NCBI RefSeq assembly: GCF_013426205.1
Contig: NC_089425.1
Span: 434,001-498,000 of the forward strand
Reading direction: 5' to 3'
DNA: 64,000 bases
From: Metarhizium brunneum
Lineage: Eukaryota > Ascomycota > Sordariomycetes > Hypocreales > Clavicipitaceae
Positions 55,403-64,000 of the stretch are shown piece by piece. The position numbers were made by a program, and so were the translations under genes. Position 1 is the first letter of the stretch. Each line of letters opens with the position of its first letter. The notes under the pieces were generated by a model. That model was not told the origin of the DNA, did no database searches, and saw nothing but the letters and a program-made list of their open reading frames with translations.

Positions 55403-56946
55403 TGAGCTCGCAGCAGATGCGACAATGTTTTGGACCGCCCCCGCTCACAATTTGACTCTGCGGCCGCGGCTGGCCAGCGGGAAGATCTTGTCGTGATGAA
55501 GTCATTCATTCAAAGGCAACGTTACTTTTATACTGCTGCCTCTAAGCAGCGGTGTGTCAAAGGGTATTTGCTTTCTATATCATTCCGCTCCTTACGTAGA
55601 AAATCAAGTCTCTCGTTTGATCAAGTTGTCGAAACAATTGTTCCGTGCGACGTGTACTTTATGCTTCAACAAGCGAGTCAAATTCATTCTGCTGGCAGTG
55701 GGCAGCTTCCATGGGCAACTTTGAAGGCAAATGCCTGATTTTGGGACGCAGGGATAAGCATAGACTCGCGTCGGTCCATTTGAGAAGCATGCGAATTCTC
55801 CACATATATATTGACCCGATACATACGGCATCAATCGAATTATTCGCAGCCGCAACAGCAAATGTCCCCCGAGTAGTTCCAACTACCCTAGTACTAGCCA
55901 AAACTATTCATTTCTTCATCCCGAGTCAGAGCAGTCTAGTTTTTTATTTCCCTCAAGAACCTCCTGAAGCAGACACACATCCAGTGTAATTTTTGCAGGT
56001 TTGCTTCACAGAAGAAGGTGTAGGTTTGAGTTCTGCTCCTGACATGATGCTTCTCCTCGGATGTCCGGGGTGCGCTGGAAATAAAACACAGGAGGGGTAG
56101 AGGAGATGATGGAAACAAGACCAAGACGTGCCCATGGCTGATGTTTACATGGAGGCCACGTAGCAAAATGTCGGCACGGGCCGTCCCTTGAACCTGGCGA
56201 TAGTTACACAAGGGCTTGGGACCTGGTTGAGGCCTTGGGCCCAGGCTCGCTTGCTCACCGCTTCTTTGTATAAATAAGGGGTCGTCTGCCTTCCTGTACC
56301 ATATCAAAGCGAACAGACTCTTGCCCTGATACGTGTATTGTCACAGTTGCGCATGTGCCTGTCAAGTGTGACGACATCACGTATTCTGTTAACACGGAAC
56401 GGGTCCCCTTCGAAGCTTTAACAGCGGGATCCCGCAAACGTCGTCTCGCGCGTACGAAACGCTAGACGACCCGCAAGAGATGTTTGGCGTGGTATGTGTG
56501 CTTTTATTGCTACGAGCTGAAAAGATGTATACAAGACGAGCTGGCGTCACAGGGGCAGTTTCGACGCACAGCCCAAACAGGCTCGGCTAGGTACCGTAGG
56601 AAGACAGTCCCGACTAAATGGGTGTATACATGACAAGCCTTGCTGCAAAAATGTCAGCCTGGCTTGGATGTCCAGGTGGAAACAAAGCCAAGAATGTCCA
56701 AGGGTTGAATTGCTCTATATATGCCGCAAAGAAGAGGCGATGCAATAACAAAGGAGGCGCGAGACGTGCAACAAAGGGAATATCGAGGCATTGTTCGCCA
56801 GTGCTCACGCCAGAAAAAAGTACAAAAGGATGACCTGCGTCCCTCACCGGTTTCAGATGCTCAACTGCATGCCTACAGGTTCATGCGATATTTGAGTAGA
56901 CTTTGGTCACCATCTGCTTGTCCACGACGTTCAAGACTCTCTCGCC
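55403..56946. other. Intergenic 1.5 kb
   Basis: No gene recognised on either strand. Confidence 0.45.
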
Positions 56947-58648
56947 ATGCAAAGTCCGGATCGCACGGAACATGATGCCAAGGACCATGTCTCCCTCCGA
57001 GACGACCGTTGCCCTACCATCGCTGAACACGCAACACAGTGCAACTCTCTCTTTCATAAATGCATGCTGATGTCAGGAATCGTGCCCTGGCCTTTCGTCA
57101 TCAATGACCAGCGGGCACGCTTTTTAGTTTGGGTAGGAGACCTGGATGTTCATGGACCGCCAAATGCTTCGTTGGACTACAAACTCCGATTCAGTCCCAA
57201 CATGGTGGAGCGTATACATGGCCACCTGAAGGCTATTTGTTATGGCTTGACATTATGTAAGTGCCTGTCGTGCCAGTTTCGGATGGAAAAAACGTCAAGG
57301 ATTTCATATTAATGGGAATCTCGGCAATAGTAGAGCCAATTAACGACCGGCCACAAGGCCCGGCAAGGAAAAGAAGACGCATATCAGAACACGGCGATTC
57401 GCAAGCCACGAGGGGAGCCGACGACGATGCAAGCGACTCGAACAGTGACATGGTCCAGAATATGTCAATAATTAGGAATGTAATCGGCGAAGAAGTGACA
57501 CGGCTCCTTCGTCTATCTCGTAGTATTCGAAATTCGGCAGAAGCCGGCCGGGCTCTTGAAATGGACAGATACACAGATGATGAAGATGCATTAAACACCA
57601 TGACCGAGTTGTGTCACTACACGGAATGCTACATTCGTCTTCGATTTCCAAGGGCTCCGGATTTGCTTCGCTCAGCATTAGTCGAGGCTAGTGCGTGGCG
57701 ACTTGGACGACTGCTTCATCGACAACGCCATCCAAGGCGTATCGACTTGACTGTTGAGAATCCACAAACTACCCCAACTGATGCTCAACCAGCCGAGACA
57801 GAAGAGAGTGCTCCAGGCGTGCCACCAGAGCGTGCGACCATCAACGAAACATCAAGACCAGCGAGCGCTCCGCCAGTGCTAGTAACGAATGAAACTGTTG
57901 CCAGAGCTTCATCCGCCGAACCCGCCGCCGAGGTTCCTCGAGCTTCATCTACCATCTTCGACAAGATCTCGGCGTTTCCTCCAAAACCTCCGACAAACGA
58001 GTGTCCATACTGCGGCGTCGTCATCGAGTTTGAGACAACTGCGGAGTGGCAGTAAGCAGACCATTATTCTCGTGATAGTATACCATCTAATTTGACCTTA
58101 GCAATCATGTCATGGACGACCTAGAGCCTTTCATTTGTGTTTTCGCGCCGTGCCTAGAGGCTTGTCAACACGGAAACGGCCCGCCAAAATTTGGAACGAT
58201 AGACGCTTGGATCAGCCACATGCAGGACGCCCACTCAGATACATGGGTATGCCTCGTCCCTCGTCACGATATCACCGTGTTTCATCGGGAGATCGAGTAT
58301 CGGCAGCATGTCATCAACCAGCATGCCGTGCCTGAAGAGCATGTCGCGACTATCACCAACGCAGCGCGAAGACCAATCATTGCTAAGAAGCTGGAGGGCT
58401 CCCCGTTTGGTGACGCTTTTCAACACCCGGAGGGAGGCCAATCGAGTGACGTCTTCTCGAGCAAAGCTCTGGAGATGCATGTTGCCGCTGATATGTTACA
58501 CGTTGCTTTACTTACACTGCAAAAACTGCCCGACGAGGCTGACGGTAACTCTGAGGAGGTCGATGGCAACCAAACACGGCTAGGTAGATTGGCAAGATTG
58601 CTTCAATTGATTCATCGTGTACTGGAGGACGAAGGTTATGACTTGTAG
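56947..58648 (+). CDS. Fungal C2H2-type zinc-finger protein (acuF-like C2H2 family)
   Basis: Three exons, 56947-57256, 57331-58051 and 58102-58648; 525 aa. The N-terminus has CNSLFHKCMLMSGIVPW, FLVWVGDLDVHG and SLDYKLRFSPNM, the conserved helical region at the start of these fungal proteins. The middle has LLRLSRSIRNSAEAGRAL and YTECYIRLRFPRAPDLL. A degenerate C2H2 region begins NECPYCGVVIEF, splices to HNHVMDDLEPFICVF, and continues with AWISHMQDAHSDTWVC. This layout is common in Pezizomycotina, and relatives often carry NACHT, ankyrin or kinase partners in other proteins; this one has none. The first intron is the weak point: GTAAGT at 57257 with TAG at 57328-57330 keeps phase, but other acceptors exist. 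Confidence 0.82.
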
Positions 58649-59402
58649 GACGTCGTTAAGGCAGCAAGTGGCATTTTGGGCCATCGATGGCATGACTTGA
58701 GATGCACACGGTTATCACTGGCAACGGGGGATGACGCAGATAAAGACGCATATCCCACGCCCTTCTCGCCACATCTCGGAGCACAGGAGCTGAAGCGCAG
58801 ATCGACTCGGCAAATTGGAGAGCAACTGCGTATATGCGCCACGCGTACTTTGAACACGACTGGCAGAACTGGTCTGCAACTAGCGGCGACGCAATAGCTT
58901 GTCAAGCTTGGCAGTGAATGCTTATCAAGGGGGTAGTTTCATGGACGCGAGGCCATTGTCAAGCTGACAAGTCGCATATGCTCTTATTGTGCCGCCATAT
59001 TATTGACAAGCAGCGCACTACCACATGACAGAAATATGGGACATGATGCGGCATGATAGCCTCGTGGACCATCCACACGTCGGGAGGAGTTGGTATAATT
59101 GATATCACAAAAGATTGGTCCCGACTGTGAGACGTTTACATGACTAAACACAAAGGGACTCTTGGTCGCAAGTATGGCAGACAAAATGCCTTGTTTCATT
59201 AATTACCCATATTCCAAGCAAGACCTTATTCCCCATAGATCGCCATATCTCTTGCCCGCATATCAAATCGTGTTAAGCCATCCATATTATCTGCATATCG
59301 CCGCTTCTGATCGTCGCCCCATCACCGGAAAAGTAGGACTGCTGAGCAGCATCTGACGAGGGTTAGATAAGAGCAAAAAAGGGACATGGAAAGTAGAGAA
59401 TC
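58649..59402. other. Intergenic 0.75 kb
   Basis: 3' flanks of two convergent genes; nothing else supported. Confidence 0.5.
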
Positions 59403-60198
59403 TCACATCCATAGCACGCTTGCTTTACCTCGAGACTTGCATCTCTCGCCGCCTCGCAAAACGCTACTTATACCCTCGTTCACAGAGACGGATTTCTGCT
59501 TCTGTCATTGGTTCAGGAGCAAAGAGAGTGTATTGATCAAATCGCATCTAATAAGGGTGAGACGGGCGCCACAAACAAAAGGACACGGGGGAAAGATAAA
59601 CACACCTCAACAAAGTATTGATCGCCATGCTTGTCGTGAAGGAATTTCTCCAACGTGGTCGCCATTAATGTCGAGGGAAGACGCTGTTCAACCCATTCCG
59701 GGTTTCGCTTGGCTTCGGCAGGCTTCGCCGCCTGGTCTTGGGCCGGCAAGCGCTGCGGTTTAACCCATTCCCAAAAACTTCGTTTGGCTTTGGGGGGGTT
59801 GGCCGCCTGGCCTTGGGCCGAAAGTGGCTGCTGTTCAATCCATTCTGGTTTTCGCTTGGCTTCAAGGGGCTTCATCGCCTGGTCTTGCGTCGAAGGGCGC
59901 TGCTGTTTAATCCATTCTGGTTTTTGCTCGGCTTCAGGGGGCTTCATCACCTGGTCTTGGACCGAGGGGAAATGCTGTTTAATCCATTCCCGTGTTCGCT
60001 CGACTTTAAAGGCCTTCGTCACCCGGCCTTGGGCCGAAAGGAGACGCCAAAGCCGTTTTTTATTTGGGCCTTTCGGCGTAGAGCCATGCTCACCAGCTGA
60101 CGAAGAGCTGGGGTGGCTACTGGATGATGAAAGAGTTAGAAATACCGTGCGCAAAGGGTCTAACAAGATAGCTTGCTTCATGCTTACCTTGCCGACAT
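59403..60198 (-). CDS. 24-residue-repeat protein of unknown function
   Basis: Probably three exons on the minus strand: 60188-60198, 59606-60119 and 59403-59501; 207 aa. The first splice (GTAAGC..CAG) joins MSA to SSHPSSSSAGEHGSTPKGP and is preferred over the ORF start at 60181, which lies inside the intron. Five units of about 24 residues follow, each like PSTQDQAMKPLEAKRKPEWI; Gln/Pro/Lys and a Trp-Ile/Val pair are conserved. The end FLHDKHGDQYFVE recalls short conserved fungal tails of the form F..KH.D.Y. If the last intron is not spliced, the protein ends VSPLLDAI at 59537 instead. No signal peptide and no known domain. Confidence 0.65.
59655..60050. repeat. Imperfect 72-bp tandem repeats
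   Basis: Five diverged units of about 72 bp (one 75 bp), each with a plus-strand core like TTCGCTTGGCTTC and CGCCTGGTCTTG, encode the 24-residue repeats of the gene at 59403-60198. Confidence 0.85.
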
Positions 60199-61941
60199 TT
60201 TGTGTTTATCCACCAACCGAGAAGTTTGTTTGGGTGTGAGGATGGATGTTGGACAACAGATGTTGAAGGATGGAGAGGAGGGAGGATCAAGCGAGGCGGG
60301 AGCGTCGCTATTTATGCCAGCGAATTAGTCAGTACGAGGAAAGAACATTTGAACACTCGAGATGTGAAGACTGAACTCGAAGCGCTCCAGTTCGTGAGGC
60401 CGGATGGCGCAGAGACAGCCCGGGATGAGTGCAGTCCATGTTCGGTCTCTGATCGCTACGGATGCCGTTCATGCTTCGCCGCGCAAATACAGGTCATATG
60501 CAGGAAAATCACCCGACACCTTGTGTCACTGCTTGTAGTATGCACGAGTGGTAGTTGCAATACGATGCACTGCATGCAAGTTGGTGTAACCCCCGGGCAT
60601 AATGCTATTCTTCCTTTCAATGTTGTTCTCTTTTAGAGGCACGGGACGTTGACGGCTCGGGCCGTTGGAAGTTGAACACGGAACATGCCTGGCGCTAGTC
60701 TGAGTCGGGACACTGTCAACTGCTACATATTGAGTTCTACCAGTTGACCTGTGAATCTTTACTTGTTTATGGCCGCTGCGGTGCTTCATTGTGCGATTTG
60801 TACGGCCCAAGGTTTTTGGCCAACACATGGTACGCAAAGCCGTGAATACCGCCGCATGGAAAGAACACGGTACAGCCAACGAGCAGTCTCGTGGCCAGCG
60901 CTTGCGTAGACCAACTTACGCGGCATTCATGTGAAATCTGCCTGTTCCCCGAATCTACATACTCTGTTCAATTCGAGGCCCATGCAAGCCGGCGGTGGCA
61001 CGTGGTACATGTACGTGTATATTGGAGCCTCGCCTTTGTTCACTGGCACCTGTGCCTGCTTTCTTTCTGTCACATTCCATCCATGAGTGGTAACACTGCA
61101 GTTCCATGAGCAGCACTGCGGATAATTTTGACGGGACCCATATTCGTTGACCTTTCTTGATTCCTCTAGGCAGCGAAACGAGCATTGTCCTCTCCCTAAG
61201 CACGTGTGCAAGCATGCAGGGAATGCCTTTTTACAGGTAACATCGCTGCGAGGCTTACTCAGTCCAGTTGAGTCATCCTTACCAAGTATAGCCTCTTATA
61301 CCGTATTTGGGGCTTACTACGAGAATCCATGCGTATTGAAGTCGAGATCACAGGTGCCGCTCGTGCACCTCATACACACTGTACTCGGTATCAGCATGAG
61401 GCTATGAATATACACACTACTATTCATGCAACGATAAGTATGACAAGACCGGTATGCATCGCAGGCCGCGACGCCTTACCCAAGGAATATTTGGGGGAGG
61501 CGGTGTCTCAGGCCGATGACAGGCACATGTGCGTTAGACTGCTGTGGTCACTGCCGCAAGTACAAACGTACATTTTGGGGGCCGCTTTGGAAGTCACTTG
61601 CATATTCAGAGAGACACTCCATTCGAGCAGGGGTAAATCAGCCGCCAAGCTCGTCTGCCTTGTGTGTTCCAAGCATCTCATGCCGGTGGTAATCCGTTGC
61701 ACTGGATGCAACCCTACCCGTAAGCGCTGACCGTCCCATCCATAATTCGTACCCCCCCTCGCTGCCGATCCTGCATGAAGGAGGCTCATCAACGCTTTCA
61801 GTGAAGTGATATAATCCTTGGTTTACCAAGGGAGCTCACAACTTTTGCTTCGTGACTAATTGGAAGCCAACGTCGTTTGTAATTTCCTCCTCGAAATATT
61901 CTTTGCTTGCAAGAGCTTTCCAACTTGACTTTCTGGCCATC
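60199..61941. other. Intergenic 1.7 kb
   Basis: Divergent promoters of the repeat protein and the DHA2 transporter plus about 1 kb without recognisable genes. An ORF at 61329-61730 has CxxC-like text near its end (LVCLVCSKHLMPVVIRCTGC) but no family match; I do not call it. Confidence 0.45.
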
Positions 61942-64000
61942 ATGGCACGAGAAGCAGATGTCGGCTTCAACGGCTACTCCTCTGAAATGTCTACAGGTTC
62001 CAAATTGAACCTGGATTCAGAGCATGGCCCAGTCACCTCCCATCCCGATTCGCTGCGCAGCGGTGAAGTCTCCGTGGAGTATATCCAAGGCCCTCGGTTT
62101 AGGTTCATCTGTGCAGCGTGAGTAGTGTTGAGCCGGTAGGAAAGCGACAGCACAGCTGACATGTTTTGTGTAAATAGCATCGCTATTATGATGTTCATCA
62201 CCAACATGGAGATTCCCGTCCTGATTACTGCATTGATCGCAATCACCAGCGACCTCGGGGGCTTTGACGACGTAAGCTGGGTGGTTTCCAGCTACCTGCT
62301 AGGCTATGTCGGTACGTTGAATCAGTTTCCAGTCCGCCATGTCGATTACTCACACGCCCGAGGAGACAGCCGTCATCATAATCTTTGCCAAGTTCAGCGA
62401 CATTTTCGGCCGAAAGCCCATCTTCTTGCTGTCCACCGCCACATTCATCATCTTTTCCGCCGCCTGTAGTGCCGCGCAGACACTGACGCAGCTGTAAGGA
62501 CTCGACCTGCTACAGAATGGTATAGGGGTCGAGATTCCACTGGACTGACATGTGGCAGCATTGTGTTCCGAGCCTTCCAGGGCATCGGCGGCGGAGGCTG
62601 TTTTTCTCTGTGCACAATCATGGTCTTTGACCTCGTTCCGCCAGAGAAGTATGCGCAAGTTGTAGCCAACATTTCTATAACCAATGCTGTAGCTCTTTTG
62701 GTAGGGCCCATTATTGGCGGGGCCATAGCCGCTAATACGACGTGGAGATGGATCTTTATCATCAAGTTTGTCAAAACTTTGCCGAAGACACCCCATGTTT
62801 GATGTTAAGGGCCGGGCTAACACATGCCATGACAGCGTTCCGATAGCCGTTCCGGCACTTGTTATATCTGTCTTGGCTATACCTAGTGGGTTCCCACACC
62901 ACGGTCAAGTTAGACGCCAAACAGCCGAAAAAACGCTGCGTCACAGCGCCAAGAAGACACTTGGACGTATAGATATTCCTGGAACTGTCCTCGTTCTCTT
63001 GGCCGTACTAGGGCTAACAGCCGCCTTTGAGGAGGCCGACAAGCTCTTTCCATGGAAATCCGCATACGTCATCGCCTTGTTAATTGTATCCGGACTTCTT
63101 TGGATTGTGCTTATTTGGTGGGAGAGATATCTTTCGCTTTCCAACAGCACGCGAGAGCCAGTGTTGCCTTGGAGGTTGCTGACGAACCGCCGGATGGTGG
63201 GTATATTTCTGTAAGCCTCCTTCAACTCATCATCTTTTTCGCCAGCACAACTCTGACAGATATATCGAAGCAATTTTTTGCTGTTGGGAGGACCTACAGT
63301 CATTGGAATGTTCATCATCCCGCAGAGATTTCAGCTGGTGTATGGCACGTCTGGACTCGATGCAGGTGTCCGATTGATTCCGTTCACCGCAGCCATTCCG
63401 GTTAGCTCGATCTTTGCATCCAGCCTGGTGGGAAAGTACAAGGTGCCGCCTTTGTATCTCATCTTGTCAGGTTCTTGCCTCCAGGTACTTGGGTTTGGTC
63501 TGCTGGGAACACTGCCTGCGATGCTAGAAATACCAGCACGAATCTATGGCTATGAGCTCATTGCCGGATGGGGCTGTGGTATAAACTTCTCCTTGCTCTT
63601 CTTGATGGTTCCGTTTGTGATTGAGAAACGCGATCACGGTGAGCTTTGCCCTTGGTCCTCTGTATCTCGGGATGAGGGACAGGGATATGATGCTAATCGT
63701 TTCCCCTTAGCAATTGGCCTTGGGGCTGCATCGCAATTCAGATTTATCGGTAGCTCAATGGTTCTGGCCATCTCAACCTCCGTCTTCAACAGCTTCGCGA
63801 GACCACGGCTCCAGGAATTGGGCGCCGCTGGTGCTGATTCGCTAGTCGCTGTTCTTGCCACTCTGCCGACAGTGGTTCAGGAGCAGATCCGATACACTCT
63901 GGCAGAGGGTTACAGTCGTCAGACTCTTGCTCTTTGTGTCTCGGCAGCGCTGCAAGTCCCCGCTTCCCTGCTCATGTGGACAAAGAAGCCGCTGGTAGTG
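61942..64000 (+). CDS. MFS transporter, DHA2 (14-TM) type, 3' end outside the window
   Basis: Seven exons so far: 61942-62117, 62178-62311, 62370-62493, 62559-62765, 62836-63210, 63271-63638 and 63711 onward, all in phase. After a hydrophilic N-terminus the membrane part shows DVSWVVSSYLLGYV, the motif A-like AKFSDIFGRKPIFLLS, IVFRAFQGIGGGGCFSL, the motif C-like GPIIGGAIAANTTWRWIFII joined to NVPIAV, and later PQRFQLVYGTSGLDAGVRLI and HAIGLGAASQFRFIGSSM. These are hallmarks of 14-helix exporters used for toxins and other secondary metabolites. One acceptor (63268-63270) is AAG rather than CAG/TAG. Whether a biosynthetic cluster follows cannot be seen. The C-terminus lies beyond 64000. Confidence 0.9.

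Noticed and set aside
59655..60239. Plus-strand ORF with cysteine-rich repeats across the 72-bp repeat block
   Set aside because: The minus-strand frame has an in-phase splice, a better start and a recognisable tail; the plus-strand ORF is its antisense.
61329..61730. 133-codon plus-strand ORF with several CxxC pairs
   Set aside because: No known zinc-ribbon context, no splice support, and overlapping antisense ORFs.
1..64000. CRISPR arrays, bacterial operons, phage or rRNA genes
   Set aside because: None seen. The only regular perfect repeats are coding minisatellites without unique spacers, and all confident genes are fungal nuclear genes.

Overview
The window is filamentous-ascomycete nuclear DNA. 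Genes are split by short GT..AG introns of about 45-90 bp, spacing is loose, and single-copy eukaryotic housekeeping genes (a GPN-loop GTPase, an RNA polymerase subunit, Dre2, a ChAPs exomer subunit) sit among secreted-protein and secondary-metabolism genes. The family content suggests Sordariomycetes, probably Hypocreales, but that is inference; no database was searched.

Left end (1-7 kb) is ordinary core genome: the 3' end of a ChAPs family gene, GPN1, RPABC4/Rpc10, a BTB-domain gene and a secreted glycine-rich cysteine protein. From 9 to 34 kb the window is accessory in character. It holds the wreck of the A-T-R end of a PKS-NRPS megasynthase (9.1-11.8 kb), a small secreted protein (12.8 kb), a damaged secreted-protein gene (13.9-14.5 kb), an SDR, a decayed LYC1-type acetyltransferase, a flavin monooxygenase, a mitochondrial carrier, a long gene-poor stretch (21.8-26.9 kb), an M35 metallopeptidase with a repetitive tail, solo LTRs, and a protein built on ten perfect 24-bp repeats. 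DRE2 at 34 kb and an MFS transporter are an island of intact genes.

From 38 to 61 kb accessory DNA resumes: a DUF7924-like gene truncated by a 19-bp tandem duplication, a bacterial-looking GNAT, a secreted double-psi beta-barrel protein, a HAD phosphatase, another small secreted protein, a third solo LTR, a second damaged member of the 14-kb secreted family, AT-rich gene-poor DNA, a small beta-rich protein, a fungal C2H2 protein and a 24-residue-repeat protein. The window ends inside a 14-TM (DHA2-type) MFS transporter of the kind often tied to secondary-metabolite export.

No single new multigene system stands out. The main signal is decay and turnover: at least five genes are visibly broken by different lesions (nonsense, frameshift, internal deletion, tandem duplication, lost start codon), beside retroelement scars with intact target-site duplications and several repeat-driven proteins. 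Exon boundaries were read by eye from splice signals and reading-frame phase and have not been checked against transcripts.
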